NCBI GenBank assembly: GCA_949289295.1
Contig: CASENM010000012.1
Span: 1 to 64,000 of the forward strand
DNA length: 64,000 nucleotides
DNA from: an uncultured Bacteroides sp.
GTDB lineage: Bacteria; Bacteroidota; Bacteroidia; Bacteroidales; Bacteroidaceae
Reading direction: 5' to 3'
The translations under genes were made by a program, and so were the position numbers. Shown in pieces: positions 19,412 to 28,647 of the stretch. Positions within the stretch are counted from its first letter, which is position 1, and every line of letters starts with the position of its first letter. The notes beneath the pieces are model-generated. The model did not search any database and was not told the DNA's origin. It saw only the letters and a list, made by a program, of their open reading frames with translations.

Positions 19412-19419
19412 TATTTTTG
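19412..19419 (+). promoter_or_regulatory. -7 promoter element inside the cassette
   Basis: TATTTTTG, a match to TAnnTTTG, 13 bases before the GxxExxY start. It lies within the inverted repeats, so the gene carries its own promoter. Confidence 0.45.
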
Positions 19420-19432
19420 TCCAATATAGAAT

Positions 19433-19807
19433 ATGACAGAATTAAACCAATTATCATACGATATAATAGGCTGTGCCTACCAGGTACATAAAAAACTAGG
19501 CCCAGGTCTGCTTGAAAGCACTTATGAGACATGCCTATGTTATGAACTACAGAAAAAAGGGATACAGTACGAAAGACAAAAGGAATTAAATATCAATTAT
19601 GATGGAATCCTTTTACAAAACGCATACAGAATAGATCTATTGGTTGAAAATAAAATCATGTTAGAGCTGAAAGCTGTCGATGAACTAAAGCCTATACATA
19701 CAGCCCAACTTTTAACATACATGAAACTTTCAAACATTCATATCGGATTATTGATAAACTTCAACACAGTCAACCTACAGAACGGGATTAAAAGATATGC
19801 CAAATAA
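19433..19807 (+). CDS. GxxExxY protein, PD-(D/E)XK nuclease-like
   Basis: 124 residues, full length for the PDDEXK_3 (GxxExxY) family. The naming motif is present in GPGLLESTYE (about residues 23-32). A restriction-nuclease-like core is visible in YRIDLLVENKIMLELKAVD (about 63-81), where Asp, Glu and Lys would form the active site. No function has been established for the family as far as I know. Codon use is AT-rich compared with radA and the oxidoreductase on either side. Together with the flanking inverted repeats and private promoter this suggests a transferred cassette. Confidence 0.9.
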   Translation: MTELNQLSYDIIGCAYQVHKKLGPGLLESTYETCLCYELQKKGIQYERQKELNINYDGILLQNAYRIDLLVENKIMLELKAVDELKPIHTAQLLTYMKLSNIHIGLLINFNTVNLQNGIKRYAK

Positions 19808-19813
19808 TTTTTC

Positions 19814-19837
19814 TAATCTGTGTAATTTGTGGTGAAT
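19814..19837 (-). repeat. Right terminal inverted repeat of the GxxExxY cassette
   Basis: Reverse-complement match to 19377-19400. It lies 6 bases after the gene stop and 23 bases before the oxidoreductase start. Confidence 0.75.
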
Positions 19838-19860
19838 AAAAAAAATAACGACAAGTAATT

Positions 19861-21501
19861 ATGATACAGGAATACCAACTCAGGGTTCTGCCCGAACAGG
19901 CAGCCAGCGAGCAGTCGCTGAAACAGTATATCGGCCGGGAGAAGGGGCTCGACATACGGACTATCCGGGCCGTACGCACGCTCAGACGGAGCATCGACGC
20001 ACGGCAGCGCGTCATCTTCATCAATCTCAAGGTGAGGGTGTTCATCAATGAGGAACCGGAAGCGGAAGAGTTTGTCCGCACGGAATACCGCAACGTGGAG
20101 GGACGGCAGCCGGTCATCGTGGTGGGCGCGGGACCGGGGGGACTCTTCGCGGCCCTGAAGCTCATCGAACTGGGACTGCGGCCGGTCGTCGTGGAACGCG
20201 GAAAGGATGTGCGTGCGCGCAAGGAGGACCTGGCACGCATCAGCCGGGAGCATAAGGTGGACCCGGAATCAAACTACAGCTTCGGCGAAGGAGGGGCGGG
20301 TGCCTACTCCGACGGCAAGCTCTACACACGGAGCAAAAAACGGGGAAACGTGGAGAAGATTCTCAACGTGTTCTGCCAGCACGGGGCAAGCACATCCATC
20401 CTGGTGGACGCGCATCCGCACATCGGGACCGACAAACTCCCACGGGTCATCGAGAACATGCGGCAGACCATCCTCGCCTGCGGAGGTGAGGTGCATTTCG
20501 AGACCCGGATGGACGAACTGATAATCGAAAACGACAAGGTGACCGGAATCCGGACAAACCGGGGGACGGAATTCCACGGACCGGTCATCCTCGCCACCGG
20601 ACATTCGGCACGCGACGTGTACCGCTGGCTCTTTGCCAACAACGTGTACATCGAAGCAAAGGGACTCGCGGCAGGCGTGCGCCTGGAGCACCCCTCACTC
20701 CTTATCGACCAGATACAGTATCACAACAGGAACGGACGGGGCAAATACCTGCCAGCCGCCGAATACAGTTTCGTGCAGCAAGTGGAGGGACGGGGAGTGT
20801 ACAGCTTCTGTATGTGTCCGGGCGGCTTCGTGGTACCCGCGGCCAGCGGTCCTCACCAGATTGTGGTGAACGGTATGAGTCCGAGCAACCGAGGCACGAA
20901 ATGGAGCAACTCGGGAATGGTGGTGGAAATCCGTCCGGAAGATCTTGCCGACCCGTCCCTGGAGGTACAGGCGGAAGCTTTCGGCAACTCGGCGGAATCG
21001 CTGACAGAGGAACTGCTACAGACCCGTCCGGTAGCGGAAGGGGTCCATCCGCTGGCCATGATGCGGTTTCAGGAAAAGCTGGAACAGGTGTGCTGGCAAC
21101 AGGGAAACATGCGGCAGACGGCTCCCGCGCAGCGTATGGTGGATTTCACCCGAAAGAAACTCAGCTACGACCTTCCGGAAAGTTCATACAGTCCGGGACT
21201 GGTGTCGTCGCCGCTGCACTTCTGGCTTCCTCCCTTCATCGGCACACGCCTGAGCAAAGGCTTCCAGCTTTTCGGAAAAAGCTCGCACGGCTTCCTGACC
21301 AACGAGGCTGCGATGATTGCCGTGGAAACGCGTACCTCATCGCCCGTCAGAATCAGCCGTGACCCGGAAACCTTGCAGCATGTGGGTGTGGAAGGCCTGT
21401 TCCCCTGCGGAGAAGGTGCCGGATATGCCGGAGGGATCGTCTCGGCAGGCATCGACGGAGAGCGCTGCGCGGAAGCGGTGTATGAGTTTTTAAGAAAATA
21501 G
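19861..21501 (+). CDS. FAD-dependent oxidoreductase, COG2509 type
   Basis: 546 residues. An N-terminal domain of about 80 residues is followed by the dinucleotide-binding VIVVGAGPGGLFAALKL (about 85-101) and a glycine-rich FAD contact FGEGGAGAYSDGKLYT (about 141-156). The C-terminus carries a second FAD site (GEGAGYAGGIVSAGIDG), so the cofactor is clear. The family consists of uncharacterized FAD-dependent dehydrogenases; the substrate is unknown. It begins just outside the GxxExxY cassette, so its promoter is either within the right repeat region or radA read-through. The LuxR-type regulator follows after 8 bases. Confidence 0.85.
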   Translation: MIQEYQLRVLPEQAASEQSLKQYIGREKGLDIRTIRAVRTLRRSIDARQRVIFINLKVRVFINEEPEAEEFVRTEYRNVEGRQPVIVVGAGPGGLFAALKLIELGLRPVVVERGKDVRARKEDLARISREHKVDPESNYSFGEGGAGAYSDGKLYTRSKKRGNVEKILNVFCQHGASTSILVDAHPHIGTDKLPRVIENMRQTILACGGEVHFETRMDELIIENDKVTGIRTNRGTEFHGPVILATGHSARDVYRWLFANNVYIEAKGLAAGVRLEHPSLLIDQIQYHNRNGRGKYLPAAEYSFVQQVEGRGVYSFCMCPGGFVVPAASGPHQIVVNGMSPSNRGTKWSNSGMVVEIRPEDLADPSLEVQAEAFGNSAESLTEELLQTRPVAEGVHPLAMMRFQEKLEQVCWQQGNMRQTAPAQRMVDFTRKKLSYDLPESSYSPGLVSSPLHFWLPPFIGTRLSKGFQLFGKSSHGFLTNEAAMIAVETRTSSPVRISRDPETLQHVGVEGLFPCGEGAGYAGGIVSAGIDGERCAEAVYEFLRK

Positions 21502-21509
21502 AGAAGCCC

Positions 21510-22094
21510 ATGAAACCAACCTCACCGGAAATAGCGATTATCGAACAGAATACATTGACGGCGCTCGGACTGCAGACCATCCTTGAGGAACTGATTCCGG
21601 AGGCGGTCATCCGTACGTTCCAGACATTCGCCCAACTTATCGACGATACGCCCGACATGTACGCGCACTACTTCGTGTCGGCCAACATCTATTTCGCGCA
21701 TACGGCCTTCTTCCTGGAACGGAAGCCTAAAAGCATCGTGCTCACAACGGGGGAACAGCCGCCGCTGAACGGCATCCCTACCCTCAATGTCTGTTTCCCC
21801 CAGGACAAGCTCGTGAAATCAATCATGCGGCTGAGAGAGACGGGACACGGAAACATGCGCCATCCCATGCCGGAGACACAGACAGAAAACGAACTGACTC
21901 CACGGGAAATCGAGGTGCTGGTGCTCGTGACCAAGGGACTCATCAACAAGGAGATTGCCGAAAAGCTGCACATCGGTCTCACCACGGTCATCTCCCACCG
22001 GAAGAACATTACCGAGAAACTGGGCATCAAATCGGTTTCGGGACTGGCCGTCTATGCCGTGATGCACGGATACGTGGATGCCGACAGCATCTGA
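21510..22094 (+). CDS. LuxR-family transcription regulator with degenerate receiver
   Basis: 194 residues. The C-terminal helix-turn-helix is complete, with ELTPREIEVLVLVTKG and NKEIAEKLHIGLTTV leading to the recognition helix (about 128-185), as in the NarL/FixJ group. The N-terminal 115 residues fit a receiver fold, but the acidic pair after strand 1 is reduced to Glu12-Gln13 and the phosphoacceptor position reads SAN (Ser57) instead of Asp. It is therefore unlikely to be phosphorylated in the usual way. It sits 8 bases after the oxidoreductase and 89 before the TonB receptor, which it may control. Confidence 0.85.
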   Translation: MKPTSPEIAIIEQNTLTALGLQTILEELIPEAVIRTFQTFAQLIDDTPDMYAHYFVSANIYFAHTAFFLERKPKSIVLTTGEQPPLNGIPTLNVCFPQDKLVKSIMRLRETGHGNMRHPMPETQTENELTPREIEVLVLVTKGLINKEIAEKLHIGLTTVISHRKNITEKLGIKSVSGLAVYAVMHGYVDADSI

Positions 22095-22183
22095 GTCTCG
22101 CCTTATCCTCATAAATTAGGATTGCGGGAACGGAAAAGATGCTGTTATTTTGCAGCCGGAAAAAACAAACTAAAACGACAGGA

Positions 22184-24559
22184 ATGAAAAGACATCAGAT
22201 ACTGGCTGGACTGATACTGGCTGCCGTATGCCCGGCAATGGCCGACAACGTGAATACATACCCTCTATTGCCAAACGACACGACAAAGGTAATTGACATC
22301 GAGGAGGTGGTGGTCATCGCCACTCCCAAGGAGAATACCCGGCTCAGGCAGCAGCCTGTTTCCTCAACCTCCCTCTCGCAGGAGGATATGCGGAACAATG
22401 CCGTGACTTCGGTCAAATCGCTCTCGTCGCTCGTGCCCAACCTTTTCATTCCCGACTACGGGTCGAAGCTGACTACCTCGGTCTACATCCGGGGAATCGG
22501 CTCGCGAATCAACACACCGGCCATCGGACTGTATGTGGACAATATCCCGTTCATCGACAAGTCAGCTTTCGACTTCAACTATGCCGACGTGGAACGCATC
22601 GACGTGATGCGTGGTCCGCAGGGTACGCTCTACGGACGCAACACCATGGGAGGACTGATCCGCATCTTCACCAAATCACCGTTCACCTACCAGGGCACCG
22701 ACCTCCGGCTGAGTGCCGCCACCTACAACAACTACCAGGCCTCCGTGACGCACTACCACCGCATCAGTCCCCGGTTCGCCTTCTCGGCAGGTGCCTTCTA
22801 TAACCATAAGGGAGGATTCTTCAAGAACAGCTACAACAACAAACGCATTGACACTGACAACGAGTTCGGAGGACGGATGCGTGCCATCTGGCTTCCGACG
22901 GAGAACCTGAAGCTCGACTTTACCGTCAACTACGAATACACAAACCAGGGAGGCTACCCCTACGAATATACCGGACGGACAGACGGGAACACGGAGGACA
23001 GAGCAGACTACATTGGAAAAATCTCCTACGACAATCCGTGCGGCTACAAGCGCAACCTGATCAATTCCGGCTTCAATCTGGAACATCAGGGCGAGAACTT
23101 CACGCTGAGCAGTGTGACCGGTTTCCAGTATCTCTACGACCAGATGGATCTGGACCAGGACTTCACCGAACAGAACATCTACACGATGATGCAGAAACAG
23201 AACTCGAAAACGCTGAGCGAGGAAATCGTGATGAAATCGAAACCGGGACGCCGCTGGCAATGGACCACCGGCGTGAGCGGATTCTACCAGTGGCTGGACA
23301 CGGAAGCTCCGGTCACTTTCCAGCACGACGGAGTGAAGTCAATGATTGAGGACAACGTGAACTCCATCTTCCCGAGCGGAAACCCGGCCGCACCTACCCT
23401 GCACCTGACAGTAAACAATCCGACGCTGACCGTGCCGGGCAGCTTCGACACGCCTACCCTCAACGGTGCCGTCTACCACCAGTCTACCATCAATGACCTG
23501 CTTGCAGAGGGATTGTCGCTTACCGTAGGCCTCCGCCTCGACTATGAGAAAATCCGGATGCGCTACAACTCCAGTGCCGACATGGACTTCGATTTCCTGT
23601 TCGGAATGGGACCGGTACAGCTTACCAGCGAGAACCTGCACGCCATCAGCTCGTTCATCGGAAAAGAATCAACCGACTATGTCCAGCTGCTGCCCAAATT
23701 CGCGCTGGAATACGCATGGAATCCGCAAAACAACGTGTACGCAAGCGTCACGAAAGGATACCGCTCGGGAGGCTACAACATCCAGATGTTCTCCGACTTG
23801 ATACAGACCTCACTGAAAAACGCCATGATTGACGCGCTGGCCGCCGACCCGAACTTCAGCCGCTTCGCCCAGATGTTCGAGGGATTCAAGGACCCTTCGC
23901 CGTCCATCAAGGACGCCACGCTCTACAAGCCCGAATATTCGTGGAACTATGAGGTGGGAACCCACCTGACGCTGTTCGGCGGAAAGCTTCAGGCTGACCT
24001 GGCCGCGTTCTACATGGACACGCACGACCAGCAAATCTCACGCTTCGCCGAAAGCGGACTGGGACGGGTGACCGTAAACGCCGGAAAGAGCCGCAGCATC
24101 GGAGCGGAAATCAGCCTGCGCTCTCAGATTACGGATGCATTCAGCCTGTACGGCAACTACGGATACACTTACGCCACCTTCACCGACTACGTGCTGAGCG
24201 ACACGGAGGACTATAACGGGAATTATGTACCGTTCGTCCCCAAGCACACGTTTACCTTGGGCGGACAATATGTTTTCAATCTCCGCAAAGGTGCATGGCT
24301 CGACAACATTACGGTCAACGCCAACTACCGGGCGGCAGGGCGCATCTACTGGACGGAACAGAACAACGCCAGCCAGCCGCTTTACGGCGTGCTCAACGGA
24401 CGCGTCAGCCTGAACAAAGGGCACGCGCAAATCGGCCTTTGGATCAATAATGCCCTGAACAAGGATTATCAGGCATTCTATTTCGAGACCATGAGCCGCG
24501 GTTTCGCCCAACAGGGCCGTCCTCTCCAAGTGGGCATCGACCTGCGCTGCCGGTTCTGA
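22184..24559 (+). CDS. TonB-dependent outer-membrane receptor
   Basis: 791 residues from the ATG before RHQILAGL, chosen because a signal peptide (to about residue 21) follows directly. A TonB box lies in IEEVVVIATPKE (about 39-50), then a plug with YIRGIGSRINTPAIGLYVDN and VMRGPQGTLYGRNTMGG, and a barrel ending in the C-terminal aromatic Phe. Unlike SusC it has no carboxypeptidase-like N-terminal domain and no SusD partner, which fits receptors for metal chelates, cofactors or other small nutrients better than glycans. The ligand is unknown. The LuxR regulator upstream and oxidoreductase may belong to the same function. Confidence 0.92.
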   Translation: MKRHQILAGLILAAVCPAMADNVNTYPLLPNDTTKVIDIEEVVVIATPKENTRLRQQPVSSTSLSQEDMRNNAVTSVKSLSSLVPNLFIPDYGSKLTTSVYIRGIGSRINTPAIGLYVDNIPFIDKSAFDFNYADVERIDVMRGPQGTLYGRNTMGGLIRIFTKSPFTYQGTDLRLSAATYNNYQASVTHYHRISPRFAFSAGAFYNHKGGFFKNSYNNKRIDTDNEFGGRMRAIWLPTENLKLDFTVNYEYTNQGGYPYEYTGRTDGNTEDRADYIGKISYDNPCGYKRNLINSGFNLEHQGENFTLSSVTGFQYLYDQMDLDQDFTEQNIYTMMQKQNSKTLSEEIVMKSKPGRRWQWTTGVSGFYQWLDTEAPVTFQHDGVKSMIEDNVNSIFPSGNPAAPTLHLTVNNPTLTVPGSFDTPTLNGAVYHQSTINDLLAEGLSLTVGLRLDYEKIRMRYNSSADMDFDFLFGMGPVQLTSENLHAISSFIGKESTDYVQLLPKFALEYAWNPQNNVYASVTKGYRSGGYNIQMFSDLIQTSLKNAMIDALAADPNFSRFAQMFEGFKDPSPSIKDATLYKPEYSWNYEVGTHLTLFGGKLQADLAAFYMDTHDQQISRFAESGLGRVTVNAGKSRSIGAEISLRSQITDAFSLYGNYGYTYATFTDYVLSDTEDYNGNYVPFVPKHTFTLGGQYVFNLRKGAWLDNITVNANYRAAGRIYWTEQNNASQPLYGVLNGRVSLNKGHAQIGLWINNALNKDYQAFYFETMSRGFAQQGRPLQVGIDLRCRF

Positions 24560-24618
24560 CACCTCCAGAAAGCGCAGATTGTTTCACACAAAAGAATGGT
24601 AATATGTGACATATTTAT

Positions 24619-24626
24619 TATTTTTG
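24619..24626 (+). promoter_or_regulatory. -7 promoter element for the CstA permease gene
   Basis: TATTTTTG followed by C, matching TAnnTTTG, 27 bases before the chosen ATG at 24654. An upstream ATG at 24606 would precede this promoter and is rejected for that reason. Confidence 0.55.
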
Positions 24627-24653
24627 CACCGTTTTAACGTCAAATTTAATGAT

Positions 24654-26081
24654 ATGATTACATTTACTATTGCTTTAGCCTTGCTTCTGACAGGCTATTG
24701 GGCATATGGCAGCTTCATCAACCGCATCTTCGCCCCCGACCCGAGCCGCAAGACTCCGGCCATCACAAAAGCCGACGGAGTGGATTACATTCCGCTCCCT
24801 ACGTGGAAAATCTTCATGATCCAGTTCCTGAACATTGCGGGACTGGGACCGATTTTCGGTGCCATCATGGGCGCACAGTTCGGCACGGCGTCTTACATCT
24901 GGATTGTGGCCGGCACGATATTCGCCGGAGCCGTCCATGATTTCCTTTCCGGCACGCTCTCGCTCCGCCACGACGGAGAAAGCCTTCCGGAACAGATAGG
25001 TCGCTTTCTGGGCCTGCGGACAAAGAAAGTGGCATGTGTGTTCACCATGATCCTGATGGTGCTGGTAGGGGCCGTATTCGTTTCCGGTCCGGCCGAGCTG
25101 CTGGCAGGAATGACCCCCGAGTACCTTGATGTCTATTTCTGGATGGCGGTAATATTCATCTACTATATACTCGCCACCATGCTTCCAATCGACCAGATTA
25201 TCGGACGCATCTATCCACTCTTTGCCGTGGCCCTGCTGTTTATGGCCGTCGGCATTCTGGTGATGCTCTACGTGAAGGCTCCCGACCTGCCTGAAATGTG
25301 GAACGGATTCGGCACAAAATATGAAAAGAATCCCATCTTCCCGATGATGTTCATCTCCATTGCCTGCGGAGCCATCAGCGGTTTCCATGCCACACAGTCG
25401 CCTCTGATGGCACGGTGCATCACGAACGAGAAGCACTGCCGCCCGATATTCTACGGAGCCATGGTGACCGAAGGCATCGTGGCGCTCATCTGGGCCGCGG
25501 CGGCCACCTGGTTTTTCCAAGAAAACGGTATTGTGGACAAGACGACAGGAATCGCCTACTCCGGCGCCAAGGTAGCGACCGACATCTCGATAGAATGGCT
25601 CGGAAGTTTCGGAGGGATACTGGCGATTCTGGGTATCGTGGCCGCTCCTATCACCAGCGGTGACACGGCACTCCGCTCCGCACGGTTGATTGTAGCCGAT
25701 TTCTTCCACATCGAGCAACGGAGCATCCGCAAACGCCTGCTGATATGCATTCCCATCTTTCTGATTACCATGGGACTGCTTGTGTACAGCTTCAGCGATG
25801 CTGACGGATTCAAGATTATCTGGAGATACTTCGCATGGTGCAACCAGACGCTGGCCGTGTTCACTCTATGGGCCATCACCGTCTGGATGGTACAGGCCAG
25901 AAAGAATTATTGGCTGACACTCATCCCGGCACTGTTCATGACGAGCGTGTGCAGCACCTACATCGTGATTGCTCCTGAAGGACTGAGTCTGTCGCCGGCA
26001 GTGGCCTATCCTATCGGCATTATATGCACGGTGATAGCCGCGATATGGTTCTTCCTGTGGTTCAGGAAACAGGCAAAATAA
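24654..26081 (+). CDS. cstA: CstA-family carbon starvation permease
   Basis: 475 residues with about 12 hydrophobic helices. Family wording includes FLNIAGLGPIFGAIMGAQFG and a following W-rich loop, then AGAVHDFLSG, and CGAISGFHATQSPLMARC in the middle; the last is characteristic of CstA proteins, which take up pyruvate or peptides in enteric bacteria. It is shorter than the roughly 700-residue enterobacterial proteins, as is usual for the Bacteroidota members. The start follows the promoter at 24619. The substrate in this group is not established. A bidirectional terminator separates it from the convergent prfC. Confidence 0.9.
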   Translation: MITFTIALALLLTGYWAYGSFINRIFAPDPSRKTPAITKADGVDYIPLPTWKIFMIQFLNIAGLGPIFGAIMGAQFGTASYIWIVAGTIFAGAVHDFLSGTLSLRHDGESLPEQIGRFLGLRTKKVACVFTMILMVLVGAVFVSGPAELLAGMTPEYLDVYFWMAVIFIYYILATMLPIDQIIGRIYPLFAVALLFMAVGILVMLYVKAPDLPEMWNGFGTKYEKNPIFPMMFISIACGAISGFHATQSPLMARCITNEKHCRPIFYGAMVTEGIVALIWAAAATWFFQENGIVDKTTGIAYSGAKVATDISIEWLGSFGGILAILGIVAAPITSGDTALRSARLIVADFFHIEQRSIRKRLLICIPIFLITMGLLVYSFSDADGFKIIWRYFAWCNQTLAVFTLWAITVWMVQARKNYWLTLIPALFMTSVCSTYIVIAPEGLSLSPAVAYPIGIICTVIAAIWFFLWFRKQAK

Positions 26082-26095
26082 ATGAAAGACTAAGC

Positions 26096-26171
26096 ACAAA
26101 GACGCGGAGGTACGGGGAATACATTATTGAGGACCAGCCTCATATAAAACCCCGTACCTCCGCGTCTTTGT
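26096..26171. terminator. Bidirectional terminator, 22-bp perfect hairpin, cstA/prfC junction
   Basis: 26096-26117 pairs perfectly with 26150-26171 across a 32-base loop. It sits between convergent genes. The arm begins ACAAAGACGCGGAGG, similar in wording to the 108-base elements at 40468 and 52521, which occupy the same kind of junction. T-runs are short, so termination would rest mainly on stem stability. Confidence 0.65.
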
Positions 26172-26188
26172 ATTCTGACAAACAGGAC

Positions 26189-27760
26189 TTAAAATTCACT
26201 GGTGAAGTGGAACCTGATGTGCTTGAAATCGTTCTGAGCCATCTGCAACACATAATTGCTGTCGGCCAGGAACACATCGCGTCCCTCACGGTCTTTGGCC
26301 ATATACTGATATTTGCGCTTCTTGAAAGCTTCCAGCTCGGCCGGATCATCACTCTCAATCCAACATGCCTTATACAGGCTCACCGGTTCCCAACGGCACT
26401 TGGCGTTGTATTCATTCTCCAGACGGTACTGGATGACCTCAAACTGCAGCTGCCCGACTGTACCGATGATCTTGCGCCCGTTGAACTGATTGACAAACAA
26501 CTGGGCCACACCCTCGTCCATCAGCTGGTCGATTCCCTTGTTCAACTGCTTTGTCTTCATCGGATCAGCATTCTCTATATACTTGAACATCTCCGGAGAA
26601 AAGCTGGGCAATCCCTTGAAATGCAACACTTCGCCTTCGGTCAGTGTATCGCCGATCTTGAACACGCCGTTGTCCGGCAAACCGATGATGTCACCCGCCC
26701 AAGCCTCATCGACCGTTGTCTTGCGCTGGGCCATGAACTGAGTGGGTGAAGAAAAGCGCATGGTCTTGTTGTGGCGCACGTGCAGATAGGGCGTGTTACG
26801 GGTAAACTTACCTGAGCAGACCTTGCAAAAGGCCACACACGAACGGTGGTTGGGGTCAATGTTCGCGGTAATCTTGAACACGAAACCGGTAAACTTCGGT
26901 TCTTCCGGCATCACAATACGCTCCTCCGCCTGCACGGGACGGGGACTCGGCGCGATTTCCACAAAGCAGTCCAACAGTTCCTGTACACCGAAATTGTTCA
27001 ATGCCGAACCGAAGAATACGGGAGCGAGCTCTCCTTTCAGATAATCGTCCACGTCAAACTCCGGATATACCCCTTCGATAAGCTCCAATTCGTTTCTGAG
27101 TTTCTCGGCAAGCGGCGTTCCGATGTGGTTGTCAAGATCCTCCGTATGGATATCCACTTCCACCTTCTCCGTCACCACCTGTTTGGAAGGCTGGAAAAGG
27201 TTCAGTTTCTTTTCGTAAATGTTATACACGCCTCTGAAACGGGGACCGCTTTCGATAGGCCATGTCAGCGGGCGCACATTAATCACAAGTTCATTCTCAA
27301 GTTCGTCCAACAAATCGAACGGGTCTTTCGCCTCGCGGTCCATCTTGTTGACAAAGATGATGACCGGAGTGTTGCGCATACGGCACACCTCCATCAGCTT
27401 GCGTGTCTGGGTCTCCACACCCTTCGCACCGTCCACCACAATAATGACACTGTCCACAGCCGTCAGCGTGCGGTAAGTGTCTTCCGCAAAGTCCTGGTGT
27501 CCCGGTGTGTCCAGAATATTCACCTTATAGTCACGGTAATCAAATTCCATCACGGAAGTGGTTACCGAGATACCACGCTGTTTCTCAATGTCCATCCAGT
27601 CGGAAGTGGCCGTCTTTCTGATCTTGTTCGATTTCACCGCTCCGGCCACCTGTATCTGACCGCCGAAAAGCAAGAGTTTTTCCGTCAACGAAGTCTTACC
27701 GGCATCCGGATGCGCGATAATAGCAAAAGTCCTTCTTCTTTCTATTTCCTGATTCGCCAT
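26189..27760 (-). CDS. prfC: Peptide chain release factor 3
   Basis: 523 residues, the usual RF3 length. The GTPase domain starts [19 protein letters not shown] (P-loop, about 12-30), with the RGISVTTSV switch I, DTPGHQDF (G3) and NKMDREAKD (G4), followed by domain II and the RF3-specific C-terminal domain. It recycles release factors RF1/RF2 from ribosomes after termination. It is the fourth gene of a minus-strand operon (exporter, DUF4924, rfbD, prfC), 28 bases after rfbD. Confidence 0.97.
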   Translation of the reverse strand: MANQEIERRRTFAIIAHPDAGKTSLTEKLLLFGGQIQVAGAVKSNKIRKTATSDWMDIEKQRGISVTTSVMEFDYRDYKVNILDTPGHQDFAEDTYRTLTAVDSVIIVVDGAKGVETQTRKLMEVCRMRNTPVIIFVNKMDREAKDPFDLLDELENELVINVRPLTWPIESGPRFRGVYNIYEKKLNLFQPSKQVVTEKVEVDIHTEDLDNHIGTPLAEKLRNELELIEGVYPEFDVDDYLKGELAPVFFGSALNNFGVQELLDCFVEIAPSPRPVQAEERIVMPEEPKFTGFVFKITANIDPNHRSCVAFCKVCSGKFTRNTPYLHVRHNKTMRFSSPTQFMAQRKTTVDEAWAGDIIGLPDNGVFKIGDTLTEGEVLHFKGLPSFSPEMFKYIENADPMKTKQLNKGIDQLMDEGVAQLFVNQFNGRKIIGTVGQLQFEVIQYRLENEYNAKCRWEPVSLYKACWIESDDPAELEAFKKRKYQYMAKDREGRDVFLADSNYVLQMAQNDFKHIRFHFTSEF

Positions 27761-27788
27761 ATGTTTTATTGTTGTTCTTTTTCAGTTT

Positions 27789-28646
27789 TCAACTCTCAAG
27801 CCGGGAGATGCAATCCTTCAGGCTGTCCACCCAATAAGGTATCTCCACTCCATACACCCGCTTGATTTTTGTCTTGTCGAGCACGGAATAATGAGGACGT
27901 GTGGCACGTGTCGGATAATCTTCCGTGTGCAGCGGACGTACCTTGCACGTACCGATACCCGCCAGCTTATGAATCATCTTCGTGAAATCGTACCAGGAAC
28001 ATACCCCCTCATTGCTGAAATGATAAATGCCCGGCACAATGCCTTTGTTCAGAGCCACATAGATGACAGCTGCCAGATCACGCGCATAAGTAGGGGTACC
28101 AATCTGGTCGAAAATCACTCCCAACGTATCTTTCTCACGGCCCAGACGGAGCATGGTCTTCACAAAATTGTTGCCGAACGTGGAATACAGCCAGGCCGTA
28201 CGGATAACCATCGTGCTCGGACAATATTTCATCGCCTCCTGTTCGCCCACCAGCTTAGTCGTGCCATACACAGAATTGGGGGAAGTGGGTTGCTCCTCCC
28301 CGTAAGGGACGTGTGCCGTCCCGTCGAACACATAATCCGTGGAAATCTGTACCAGACAGCCTCCCCGGCTCTGAACCGCCTTGGCCAGATAACCCGGAGC
28401 CAGATGATTCAGGCGGTCACACAGCTCCACATTGTCTTCCGCCTTGTCTACCGCCGTATAGGCGGCACAGTTCACAATCACATCAATCTGATGTTCCGTC
28501 ACATACCGCATGACCGCCTGCTCGTCGCAGATATCCAGTTCGGTCACATCGGTAAAGAAATAATTGAAAGCCTTGTTCTCTTCGGCCTGCAAACGCATCT
28601 CGTTACCCAACTGTCCGTTTGCGCCGGTAACTAACACATTCTTCAT
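27789..28646 (-). CDS. rfbD: dTDP-4-dehydrorhamnose reductase
   Basis: 285 residues, a short-chain dehydrogenase of the extended type. It has the NAD(P)-binding VTGANGQLGNEM (about 6-17), the STDYVFDG motif, and the catalytic YGTTK (Tyr and Lys). It makes dTDP-L-rhamnose for surface polysaccharides. No other rhamnose genes are nearby, so rfbA, rfbB and rfbC must lie elsewhere. One base separates it from the upstream DUF4924 stop. Confidence 0.93.
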   Translation of the reverse strand: MKNVLVTGANGQLGNEMRLQAEENKAFNYFFTDVTELDICDEQAVMRYVTEHQIDVIVNCAAYTAVDKAEDNVELCDRLNHLAPGYLAKAVQSRGGCLVQISTDYVFDGTAHVPYGEEQPTSPNSVYGTTKLVGEQEAMKYCPSTMVIRTAWLYSTFGNNFVKTMLRLGREKDTLGVIFDQIGTPTYARDLAAVIYVALNKGIVPGIYHFSNEGVCSWYDFTKMIHKLAGIGTCKVRPLHTEDYPTRATRPHYSVLDKTKIKRVYGVEIPYWVDSLKDCISRLES

Positions 28647-28647
28647 A

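Larger units (their letters stand above)
19377..19837. mobile_element. Candidate mini-element: GxxExxY gene between terminal inverted repeats
   Basis: A 24-base sequence at 19377-19400 (beginning ATTCACCACAGATT) recurs inverted at 19814-19837 with 22 of 24 positions matching, and the similarity continues outward through an A/T-rich stretch. The repeats enclose one gene with its own promoter and fill the gap between radA and the oxidoreductase almost exactly. The interior is much more AT-rich than both neighbours. No transposase is present, so mobility would depend on the encoded protein or be provided in trans; that it moves at all is an inference. Confidence 0.5.

Noticed and set aside
24675-25718. 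A 347-codon minus-strand frame opposite cstA
   Set aside because: The hydrophobic CstA permease on the plus strand explains the composition; the reverse reading is Gly/His/Arg-rich with no motif.
26846-27865. A 339-codon plus-strand frame opposite prfC
   Set aside because: prfC motifs on the minus strand are complete; this frame spans the prfC/rfbD junction and has no recognisable domain.
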